Source: Primula veris
Taxonomy: Eukaryota; Streptophyta; Magnoliopsida; Ericales; Primulaceae
Assembly: GCA_963682055.1 (NCBI GenBank)
Contig: OY821745.1
Span: 15,817,501 to 15,881,500, forward strand
DNA length: 64,000 nucleotides
Direction of reading: 5' to 3'
Made by a program: the position numbers and the translations under genes. The notes beneath the pieces were generated by a model. It ran no database searches, was not told where the DNA came from, and saw only the letters and a list, made by a program, of their open reading frames with translations. Positions within the stretch are counted from its first letter, which is position 1. Every line of letters begins with the position of its first letter. Shown here piece after piece: positions 34,157 to 45,600 of this stretch.

Positions 34157-34639
34157 GTGGACGAACAACTTGCTAGTAGAGATAAAGAGAAAGGTAAAGC
34201 CAAAAAACTTGCTAGTAGAGATAAAGGGAAAGTGAAAGCCGAAAAACTTGCTAGAAAAAATAAAGAGAAAGGGAAAGGTAAAGCCAAAGAAACGCCAGTT
34301 CAGCCAACTAGGAGGACGCGTATGACGACAAATAACCCCATCACTAGGCAAACCTTGGAGTACAATGAGCAAATATGGCCTATGTTACATAATTCCATTG
34401 ATACAGTAAATGATATGCGTGAGGATGGTAACTTTGGCTTCCGAGTATTTGCAAAGGTGTTGCGTAAAAAGAGAGCGGAAGAAAATTGGTTCGAAGTTAG
34501 AATAAACATGTGGCAAACACAGATTGGTGGAAACATATTTTTTTTAACGAATATTATCTTATCTTTAACGTTCTCTTATTTTATCTATATAATCACAATT
34601 CAATACCACATAATAGCTCACAAAATAATCCATGTCTAA
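34157..34639 (+). pseudogene. OTU-like domain remnant downstream of the MULE fragment
   Basis: The frame starts with a Lys-rich region made of three 13-codon repeats (KLASRDKEKGKAK and variants, 34168-34275) and a basic linker (TRRTRMTTN). It continues with YNEQIWPMLHNSID and VNDMREDGNFGFRVFAKVLR. This order (basic linker, then OTU-like block) is known from plant MULE proteins. In OTU cysteine proteases the motif is DGNC; here codon 34433-34435 encodes Phe in place of the catalytic Cys. The end of the domain is lost in AT-rich sequence. I treat it as decayed. Confidence 0.55.
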
Positions 34640-35293
34640 AAACACAAACTTCTCTTCTAGTTCTAGCAATACAATGTCAAAAAAAGAGTTGATTGAGAGT
34701 TCACTAAAAATGTTGAATGACATGCATAGTGTGCACCCGGTTCCAAAATATTACCCAGAAACCAGTAGTTGTACACCACCCCACTGAAGAATGCTAAAGA
34801 TGGAAAAAAATTAAATTCACAAGAAGTTGTTAAAGTGAAGAAAATTAATAAACTATTTCAAGAAGTGTTCGAAACGGACAAGAATACTATGGAAAAACCT
34901 AAAGACAACAAATAAGCAACAATTTAAGGAAAAAAGCTTATTTTTGATTTTCGTGTACTCTTTTTTCAATCTCTTATAGTACAGTTTTGATGAGGCACAA
35001 ATAAGTTTGAATGATCATTGTGTAATATTTTATCTTTTTTATCTTATCGAAATCTTAATTATGCATGTTATATGATGTTAATCGGTAAAAATAAAATTTT
35101 GGCATGACCTTTGTTGTTTATTTTTGTTACCATAATAATTAACATGTACAAAAGTTTACAATACGATTATAATATTTCAACCCAGCTAATAATACAACAT
35201 ATAAAAACGATAACGCAAATAAAGCAAATAAATTATAGTTCCACAATATATGATCTCGAAAACAAAATATGAATCAAATAAAATTACACCAAC

Positions 35294-37512
35294 TCATTTT
35301 CTCTTTTTCGAACGACTAAAGTCCTTAAAGGCCGAAATAGGAAGTTGCTTTCCTGCCGATATCAATCTGTTCGATGACGGCTCACTCGACTCTTCTATAT
35401 CATTAAGCTTTCGACGACGTCTATCTCTAACATGCCATTCTAGGGGCATAACATGCGATTTTGGTGGCAGAGCATACTCGTATGAAAAGGGTGGCATTCC
35501 TCATAACCAAGCGGTGCTTGTGGAATTCTGACTGAAATGATGCTCATAAGACCCAACAGACTATCTATGCCCGTAAATGGTCTGGTAAGTGGTCTCCATG
35601 TCCATATGAATACTCTCATATCCTTCGAAAGCAGCACGACAATGACCACTGGTCTCTGTACCACTATCCTCAAATCTACTCGTACGTCTTCCTCCACTTG
35701 TACGTCTACCCCCACTATGATCCCCGCTGCTATACTCACCTTCACATCTACCTCTATCTGTATGTCTACCCCCACTATGACCTCCACTACTATATTCATC
35801 TCCTTGAACTCTATCAGTACGTGTATAAGTTGTCGGCATATCTTCTTAACCGCGATCCTCACGATCATCGTAATCGTTATAATCAGTCGCATCGCCATCA
35901 CAGTTATTATCATAATCCTCCGACGGTTCATCACTCGCCCATTTTGGATCAATGCCCAACTCAGCCATACCAGTGATAAAATATTCCACTTCCTGTTTAA
36001 CTTTGAGCCGTTTTAAGAGTTTTGTAACTGTGGCGTAACAAATGTTTCTGTAAAAAATAAACAAAAAAATAAGATTTAGTAATAAAGTTTAAATTTATGT
36101 AATAAAAAATAGTATTAGTCTACTAAATTAGTTTTTTTACCATTTTAGTGATCAAACCGGCAGTCGCACCAACACCGTGTTCTGGCATTTTCAGAAGATG
36201 TGGGTTTATGAGAATGCATGTCCAAGGTCTGTACCATTGTAGGTAATCTGGTGATGTTTCTGTATCTAATTCGCCGTTAATAAGTCGGTGGTGGCGATCA
36301 TTCCACTGCCTTATAAACCCATGGAATTTTTAGGCCAATTGTATTTTTGTTGTTTTCCAACTCTCCTATCTTTGTCGTGGCCCTCTGTGGGATTCCAAAT
36401 CTTCGTAGGAACAACATGAATAAACCCAAACTGCCTCTTAATTCTCCACGCGGGGTGCCACTCAATCTTCTCGTTGCATATGAGCGGAACAGATGAATGC
36501 CACATATCACGATCCCGTTTACAGTATTCAAGATGGCCATTGATGTCCCTGTATGGCGTCAGTCTATCTGTAATTCAAAAACAATCATATTAGATGCAAA
36601 CATATACAACATATAAGTAACAATCATACGTAGTAAACAAAAATTGGGATTTTACCTGTTCTGGCATAAACTGGCCAAACAAGTCCTGTATAAAAACAAC
36701 ATTATGTCGAACCATATATTGATCAGAGTGCGTCAATTTTTTCAATCTGTAATAAAAAAGTAGAGTAGATAAACAATAGGTCTAAAGAAAAGAACTAGCT
36801 GCTAAATATACAAAAAGTAATAGTAATCAAATACAAAAATTAAATAGTATCATACTTGTAGCCGAGGGGAAATCTAGACAATCCATGTACAAAAATTAAG
36901 CACATCTCAAAGAACATCACCGTACCGCTTATTCCGTGAGCTTGATCCCGAACAAACTTGCACAGATTGGACTTCAACCAAGCGAGGAGAGCTGATCTCC
37001 AGCTATACTCTGAACACGTATCGAAATCTTCAAGAAATGATAGAAGCCACAATGCAATCTGATCACTACTCTTATCAAAAAAATGTGTGCAACTAGCAAC
37101 TAGCAACTAGCAACAATAACATGGCAGTCCTGGACTGATATAACAACATTTGCTCACTAGGGTTGACAGGTAACTCCACAAACTTTCATCTCAACCATTT
37201 AAGTTTAACCGTTAAACAATTTTTATCAACCATATCGTCATCGAGTATAGTACCCAACAACCTCTCCACCAAATCCAACCTGCTAGTTCTATTTTCATTT
37301 TTTTCCGCCCGGGTTATAGTAAGACCATCCACCCTCAATCCCAACATAATATCTACATCTTGTAGAGATATCCCCAACTCGCCATATAAAAAATGAAACG
37401 TATGGGTCTCATCATGCCACCTGTCCAGTAATGCTATAAGCAAGCCTTGATCTACATTGTAACTCTTTATGACATATACACCATAGAAGTCTGCTCTAAT
37501 AATATTTTGCAT
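35294..37512 (-). pseudogene. plant mobile domain (PMD, PP7-long-like) gene, decayed
   Basis: Blocks in order on the minus strand: FYGVYVIKSYNVDQGLLIAL and ETHTFHFLYGELGISLQDVD (37490-37320); SWRSALLAWLKSNLCKFVRD (about 37000); DQYMVRHNVVFIQDLFGQFM (about 36700); SSVPLICNEKIEWHPAWRIK and RQFGF (about 36450); SPDYLQWYRPWTCILIN (about 36230); and a Gly/Arg/Ser-repeat tail (35840-35560) ending in a basic C-terminus at 35294. This is the aminotransferase-like plant mobile domain of 'PP7 long form' proteins, a family spread by transposons. A TGA follows LKWLR (37186-37188) where the family continues, and a frame change occurs near 36310, so it is probably dead. It faces the MULE/OTU fragments tail to tail. 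Confidence 0.65.
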
Positions 37513-37515
37513 TAC

Positions 37516-38090
37516 TGTTGGATGCGAAGCGATCTCTCAACTATAATTGTACAACCGTAACTAATTCTCACCCGCTCTCACTGCCTCTCTACCATGCACC
37601 CAATTCTTTTCTAATATATGATCGAACTATCATAAAATCCCCTGATTGCCTCTAAAAAGTGGACATGGATCAGTTGGATCACCCATGGAGAACCTACATG
37701 AAAAATGGCTATCAAATTAAATAATTTGTCCACCCATTCACCTATATATAGATAAATATACCTTATATTCTTTTATTTATGCAATGATTACATATTCTAA
37801 TATGTATACACACACGCATATGGTTGGGCTCATCCGGTCAAAAAAAAAGGAAGTTAGAGGCTACTTAGAAAAAAGACCACCAAACAAATGTTAATTGTGT
37901 ATTAAAAAACATAATTTCTTTTGTTTGCCAAATAAGCTTATTGATCTAGTCAAAACAATATCTATAATAGCAACAAAATATTTGGAAGAACAATCTAAAT
38001 CGACATATTTTCCTAAAAAATCCCTCATTTTTCAAACGGTTATTTATGAACAAACACTAACTATTTTTATTTTTTTCCCAATCAAAACTA
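37516..38090. other. AT-rich intergenic DNA
   Basis: No coding frame of note. A short CA/CACA-rich patch lies at 37805-37820. Nothing else is supported. Confidence 0.35.
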
Positions 38091-38640
38091 ATGGCAACTA
38101 AATAATTATACGATCTAAATCAGCAAATTGACATCAAAACCCTAACTATAATGAAAAGCCCTAATTTATTCCAATTTATCACAATCAAAACAAGATAAAA
38201 AAAATATATACAACCAATGTCAACTAAACAATTACTAAGTACTATACAAATCACCAAATTTTACTAAAACTCCTCATTTGCCAAACGGGGATACATGAAT
38301 AAACACTAGCTATTTAAAAAAAAATTCAATCCAAACAAGATAAATAATATACACAATTAATGGCAACTAAACAATTATTATAAATCAACAAATTTGCATA
38401 AAAAACATAATTTGTATACACAATTAATGGCAACTAAATAATTATTATAAATCAACAAATTTGCATAAAAACCTAATTTGTTCAAAACGGCTAATATATG
38501 AAAAACCACAACTTTTTCAAATTTATCATAATCAAAACAAGATAAACAATATACATTATCAAATGCAACTAAACAATTAGTGATAATTATCTAAATCAAT
38601 AAATTTGCATAAAAACCGTAATATTAATGAAACGGGAAAA
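38091..38640. repeat. imperfect tandem repeats with AATTAATGGCAACTAAA
   Basis: At least five imperfect copies of a unit containing AAACAAGATAAA, ATACACAATTAATGGCAACT and ATCAACAAATTTGCATAAAA. The two best-matched copies start near 38350 and 38415. Unit length varies from about 65 to 130 bp. It is AT-rich and non-coding. Confidence 0.65.
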
Positions 38641-38949
38641 ATGTGTATATAATCCCTAACTTTAAAATTGGTATAGTTTCTATGATTTGTTCATAAATTG
38701 GCATATTTTATATGATTTTTTCATAATTACAAATTTAAACTATATAAAATAGAGAATAGAGAATGAAGAAGTGAATAAACAAATACCTTGAATTGGGATA
38801 TGTGATTCGGAGTAAAGGCAAGAAATTTGGTTTAATCGGAGTCAAAAACTTATTTAGGTGAATTTTCGAATAGATAGAGGGAGGGGGTATTTTTTAAAAT
38901 GTAATTGTTTTTTTCTTTTAAATGTGTTAAATACGCAGTCTGTAATTTC

Positions 38950-39145
38950 TCAGCCGATTGATCGGGGTTCAGAGCAGATCAATTGACCAACCTCACTGGA
39001 GAATCTGTTGAATTTCAACGCAAGGGTAATTTTGTAATTTAACAGTAAAATCGTAAGTCAGATTTACGAACCGTAAAAAAGACTTACGGATTGACTTAAG
39101 TCAATAATCGTAAGTCAGAATTACGGTCCGTAATTATTTTTTTCC
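38950..39145. repeat. dispersed repeat with CGTAAG motifs, second copy
   Basis: Matches 25206-25370 in the same orientation (TTTCAACGCAAGGGTAATTT, then GTAAGTCAGATTTACGAACC). It has internal inverted CGTAAGTC/GACTTACG motifs. Likely a terminal piece of an inverted-repeat transposon; its partner end was not found. Confidence 0.5.
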
Positions 39146-39302
39146 GGTTTGGACGTGAATAAAGATGAATTGCAGTCGATAAATCTAGTCTCATTCTAAT
39201 AATCCGAGAGTTATGCAAGTCAAAAATTGTAACTAGTTTCGTAAAGTAAAAATAAGCGAGATGGAGTATTTTATAAGTAAACCAACAAGCCATAAATCCG
39301 TA

Positions 39303-39498
39303 CTCCGTCTGTTCTTATTTAATTGTTCATAACGAAACTGTCTGCAATTTAATTTGTATTGGTTTACGACTTGTATAAAAATCGTTAAAATAATATTTTT
39401 AAAAATTTAATAATAAAATTTAATATTTCAACTACACTGCTCTGGAATTTTTGGATTTTTTTATAAAATAGTCGTCAAAATTGAGCATCCGATTGGAG
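39303..39498. mobile_element. Stowaway-like MITE, decayed, just upstream of the ACBP4-type gene
   Basis: Starts TA-CTCCGTCTGTTC and ends GATTGGAGGTAGTA, which on the other strand gives CTCC-TCCAATCG. The interior is AT-rich with GTATAAAAATCGTTAAAATA. The inverted repeats are weak. The position is about 170 bp upstream of the start codon at 39671, so it may contribute to the promoter. Confidence 0.45.
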
Positions 39499-39670
39499 GT
39501 AGTAAGAAATAGAAAACCCATCTCTTTTGCCATTTCACAAAACGCATAAAATCTCTCTCCCTAAACAAACCTCTTTATCCCAATACATACATACATACAT
39601 ATACAGTACATATAAATTGATCGATCTGTGTCAGAAATAAGTAAGAAGAAGAAAGGGAAAGGGGAGGAAA

Positions 39671-42600
39671 ATGGCGATGAGTCGGATGAGCTCGGGACTG
39701 GCATACCCAGACAGATTCTATGTGGCGGCATCGTATGCGGGATTCGACGAATCACCGAATCCAACAGTCACCTCCAAATTCTCCAACGACGCCTCTTTGC
39801 TCCTCTACGCCCTCTTCCAACAGGTCTGTTTTCTATTTCCCCCTTTTTTGGCAAATAAATAAGTTTGTTACCGAAATGATATGAAATTTCCGAATGCAGA
39901 GTTGCATTTGTTGCAGATCTGTACATTAGCTATCGAACCATCATTTCAACTTTGAACAAAATATGATATTATTTCTAGGTAGATACATTTCAGACATATC
40001 CCCTCATGTTTTTATAATAATATACGAAATGGTGGAACCAGGAAAGTTATTTGGGAGGGCCGGTATTTGGGAGTCTTTTTTCGTAAGATGGAGGAGGAGG
40101 ACAGAACACTTATTTTGTAAGATTTTGATCAAAAAACAGACTTTTTTTTATCTTTTCGTTTTTTTAATCAAAATGGGAAGGGAGGTCGCGGTCCCCAACT
40201 GTCTCCACCTAGTTCCTTCCGTGTACCTATGGGACAATCCTTTCTCATATTAAAAACAATTTGGAACAAAGTATAATATCATATCTACGTAGATCCATTT
40301 TAGGGAAGTAACTGGATGGAGACTGTGTAGCCCTCCCTCAAGTTTTCTATGTGATTTGATTGAATTTAATCCATTCTGACTTACAACAGTAGTAAATTGA
40401 CTCAAAACCATTAGGGAGAGATCTATGACAGGGGACATCATTTTTTTTGAATTTACAAGTAAGAACAAATTATAATATCATGTCTATGTAGATCCATTTC
40501 ATTTCAGGGAAGGGCTGGGGACCACTGGCAGAACCATGAATTTTAAATGGGAAGGGCCGATATGCTATATGATTTTTTTCATACCCAATATGAGTGTTTT
40601 TTTTCGTGATATGAGAGTGGCTGAGACACTAATTTTTGAAGGTTTTGATCAAAATACATAGAAAAACTTTTTAATTTAAATCTATTTAATTTATCCAAAT
40701 GCGGAGTGGCTTTTGTTGCAGATCCATTTCATTTCTGAAATTAAAAACAACTTAGAACAAATTATATTATTATCATGTCTACGCCCTCTTCCAGCAGGTC
40801 CCTCTCTCCCCCCTTCCTTCCTCCATCTTCTATAAGGTCCGTTTTGGCGACTTAGCTGATTTTTTGATTTTTGATTTTGATAACTGGGGTGTTTGGACAG
40901 CCAGATCATTTAGCTTCTAGAAATCTGGTTTTTAGGCTAAGAAAACCAAAAATCCATAATCTGAAATTATAAACAACTTAGAACAAAATACAATCTAATT
41001 TCTATGCAGATCCATTTAATTTCAGGGAAGGAACTGGATGGAGAGACAGTGTATCTTCTCACGTTTTGATAATAACATACGGATTCTCTTTTCTATGTGA
41101 TTTGATCTAATTTCGAAGATTTGATCAAAATCTTTAAGATTTAGCGTATATACAAAAATATTCGTATTGAATTCCCGCACCTCACATTTCTGTGACATTA
41201 TTTTGACTCAAACCCACTAGGGGGAGATCTGTGATTACCTATGGGACCATCGTTTCTGAAAGTAAAAACTACTTGGAACAAATTATAATATCATGTCTAC
41301 GTAGATCCATTTCATTTTAGGGAAGGAACTGGATGGAGACTGTGTATCCCCTCACGTTTCGATAATAATATACGGTTTTGTTTTTCTATGTCATTTGATT
41401 GAAATGTCTAAGATTCAGCGTATATGCAAAAATATTCGTATAGAATTCCAGGGCCTCCTATTAAAACTTAGAACAAACTCATTTTTGGGAAGGAACTGGA
41501 TAGACTGTGTAGCCCCTCATGTTTTGATAATAATATACGGTTTCGTTTTTCTATATGATTTTGATTGAAATCTCTAAGATTTAGCGAATTAGCGTATATG
41601 CAAAAATATTCGTATAGAATTCCAGCGCCTCCCATTTGATCCATTTTGACTTACAACACTAGTAAAATGACTCAAAACCACTAGGTTTCCAACTAAAATT
41701 ACAAAATGGGTAGTGTGTTGGTAAATGATCTAGTTAACAAACAATTATCCTATCATTTAGTAAAAGACAGACAACAATGTATGCCTCAATTTACGTGGTG
41801 TTTTCCAAATATATATTATGACTGCTCTCGAGTTCTATTTGTTATAGATCTGTGAATATCGCTGATCAATTTTGATTGCAACTTTATCATCCGATATTAC
41901 AGAATTGTCATTAGCTACCTAGAGTTGAAAAACATAGGTAAATCCTAAATACATAGTTAACTACACATGTACGTGCCTAATCCCTTAGGCCTTATGAATA
42001 AAAACACACTCCTGAAATGACTTCAAATTACAAATTTATCATCCTATATTACAAAAGTATGAATGTCGTCTACGTAGACTGTCTGGTTGGCAAAGGATTT
42101 CCCAATCCATTAGAATAAAGAACCATGAATGCCTTGAACTAAAAAAAAACACATTAAAGTATAAATTTTCATCGCCAATTTATTATGCATGCGATAATGG
42201 GTATAATTTTGTAAAGCTATCCTGTTTGTTGTGGAATTTAAAAAACAGTGCTTTTCGTATTTAATCGTGTACATACACAATCTAGCTGCAAAAACGCCCT
42301 CTTTTATTTTATATTGTTTTGTTCTGCTGCTTGGAGCTATAAGAAATCCATCCAAAATTATAGAATTGTTATTGCAACAATGATGTGAACCGATAGTCTT
42401 GTATGGCTAATTTTTGTGGGACTCTGAAAGGATTATTGCTACACATTTGAAATTATTTGTGTACATAACTTGCCACCAGGTCCTTTCACAAAACCGTGTA
42501 CATACAGCATTTTTTTTCACAGCTCTCCACCTCAACTATCATTTACTTGTTTTTTGTCCATCTTCAGCAGAAATGAATGAAATGATTTATTGTGGAAGGA

Positions 42601-45600
42601 GCTGAGGATTAGTGATTATATGAGAACTAATATTAAAAGGCATAAAATCTAACCTTAAGAAAAGGGAAATGACGGTTATATGTTGGTGCTATTGTTGAAT
42701 GTATAAAATTCTGCTAATTTGAAAATTTGAACAAAACTTGTATTTAGTTTCTTCAGATATACATAGATTCGGTGTATATTAATTGTGACAAAGTTATTAC
42801 TTGTTAGCTTCTGTTTAGTTTTAATTTTGAACTTGAGAGGTTCTTACTTTGAGGTTTTACCATACTAACACTGGCTTGTGGTGGATTATAATTTTACAGG
42901 CTACTGTAGGACCATGTAAAATTCCCAAGCCTAGAGGTTGGAGTCCAGTTGAGCAAGGCAAATGGACAAGGTTTGTGTTTTCCTGTTATGTAATTGCTTG
43001 TTTTTCAGTGGTAAGATGAGAATTAATGTAACGTTTTTTCAAAATGATTTTTCTCTCTCGGTTGTTGAATATGATAAATACATTGAAAACAAATAGAGAA
43101 TTGCAGATCATACCCTCCCAAGTCCCAACTACTAGGATGGAAAATCTAGATATATTTCCCTGGAATATACATTCTTACAAAACTGGTGAATGAAATAAAA
43201 ACAATAATAAGTTGACCCAGATTTAAAAGTTTCTGTCACTTGCTTTACTTGAGAAGCAATGAATTTGTGGTAAGAAAAACTTGTCCCAAACCAAATAACA
43301 AGATTTAGTCCCTGGGAACTTATTAAGAGTGTCTCGCTTTTCACGCGTTTAATTTACTTCACACTCCTTCTCATTCAATCGTTTACACTGTCAGGTCTGT
43401 ATCTGTTTAGTACTTTAGTAAACACTTTACAGTTTTTTGGCGATGCTCTTGTGTAAGGACCACACCCCCTTGTTTGCCTGTCTCTTTTTCTTTTAGAGCA
43501 TATTATAATCTTTAACAAGAAACAAAGGAATAAAATTTTTCGTTGCATTACAAGGTTAATTTATTATGCAGTTGGAATGGGCTTGGAAACATGGCTTCCA
43601 CGGAAGCAATGCGTCTCTTTGTAAAGATATTGGAGGTTAGGAGAAAGTGGACTTTGCAGTTCATGTAAATCATCAATAACCTTGAATTAACTTCTAATAC
43701 TTATATATTACCTTTCTGAAATAGGAAGAAGATCCTGGATGGTATTCAAGAGCATCTAATTTTGTTGCAGAGCCCATCGTAGGTGTTCAAGTAAATGTAA
43801 GTGCGTTGAATGACTTCATCACCTTTATCTTTTAAGATTTCGAGTTGGATGAGCTTGTTTTCATTTGTTATGATTTTTCACCTAGCCAACCTTTTCTTAT
43901 TCTAGTGATTTAACGTAATGGTACATATTTTATTTGCGTTTTCAGTAGGCCCAACAAAGGTAGTTGGTACATCATGCAGATGCTTTTTCTTTGATGAGAA
44001 CTACTTGAAGAAAAACAACGAAACAGTTTCAGCATAACCATGTCAATAGCAAGAATGATAAAAACATTAAACCCATTTGAAATGTCGGAGAATTTTTTTG
44101 AAACTGTTGAGTATAAAATAGAATAGTGTGGTTGGGAGTTTAATTTGCAAATACCTTTCTTCCTCAATAAAATTTAAATAATTGAGTAAGGTAGATTTTG
44201 CTTATGAACACTAGGTCTTATTTTCCGTCTTAATATCAATCCTTATAATTTGCTTGTTGAATTTCTGCTCCTATTTGATCCTGTTTTTCCATTTGTTTTT
44301 GGGTTTCATAGCACAACCCCAAAATTGAGCCCGTCACAGAAAATGGGGATTTTTTTATTGAAACCAAGACGATTCCCACTGAAAATGGAATCTTGTCCGA
44401 ACCTCAGGATAAAGACATGGTGTTGGAAGGTCTTGGCTCAGTTACTGGTTATGATCAATGGGTTGGGCCCTCTGTATCTGGTCCACGACCAAAAGCACGA
44501 TATGAGGTAGTATTTTGCCTCATAAAAATGTATTGGCTTATTTTATTGTTTCCAATCGTTTCATTAACTTTTCTTTCCTCTCTTTTCTTCGTTAAAATCA
44601 TGGCTATTTAATACCCAGCATGGAGCAGCAATAGTTAATGACAAGATGTATATATTCGGTGGAAACCACAATGGACGCTACCTCAATGATCTTCAGGTAT
44701 ACAAGTACTTGCATGTAAACTTAGTCTGCTTTAAATGCTCTTTCGATACGAGATGCAGTTTTGTCGTAATTTTCTGTTTGTCAAATTAACATTTGTTGAT
44801 GTTGTATGGCAAAATTCCATTCTCAGGAGTAGCTACTAATTTCTCTTTTATTAAAATCTTGTTCTAAAAGTAGTGATGTATTTGTCGTTACATGCTTATC
44901 AAATCCCTGTTTGTACTCGCTACATTGCATTGGTTTGGAGATGTATTGAAGAAATCGTTGATGTCTCCTTATTTAAACTACTGTTTGTTCAGAAAAATCA
45001 ACTTTTGGTGCTTTGCGTTTTGATAAGTCAATAAAGAAAAGCATGGTGCTTTCAAAGATTAGCAATTATAGCGTTTACCTCGTATGGTGTGGGAAGAGGT
45101 ATAAAATATTATTTGATAATTGTGTCTTCTTTTGTTTTGTGTTGAACGAAAGGAGATTAATTATAAGGGATCTCACATTGTTCATACATCTTAAGTGAAT
45201 ATCAGGTTTAATAGAGAAAAGAAAAATAATTGTTGCAGGAATGTGATCTATCTGTATTGTCAACCAACATTTTTGTCCAATTTGCAGTTTTACCCATGTT
45301 TCCTCTTTGGTTTCCCTTTCTCAATTACCCAAAACCAAACTAAAGAAACTTGATGTTCTGCCTCTTTCCTTTTTTTTCTAATTAATAGCCTGGTAGATTG
45401 GCTGTTGATGGCTGTTAATGTTAATTATCTTATTTCTTCATGGCAGGTTCTAGATTTGAGAAGTTTGGCTTGGTCCAGAGTTGAAGTTAAAATTGCACAA
45501 GATTCTACTGATTCTCCAGTATCACTGCCTCCCTGTGCTGGCCACTCTCTGGTTAGAGAACATTTCTTTCATAATTTGTAGATGCTCTGTGTATATAATG

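Noticed and set aside
35537..36016. 159-codon plus-strand frame rich in Thr, Ser and Ile
   Set aside because: Antisense shadow of the repeat-rich tail of the plant-mobile-domain pseudogene.
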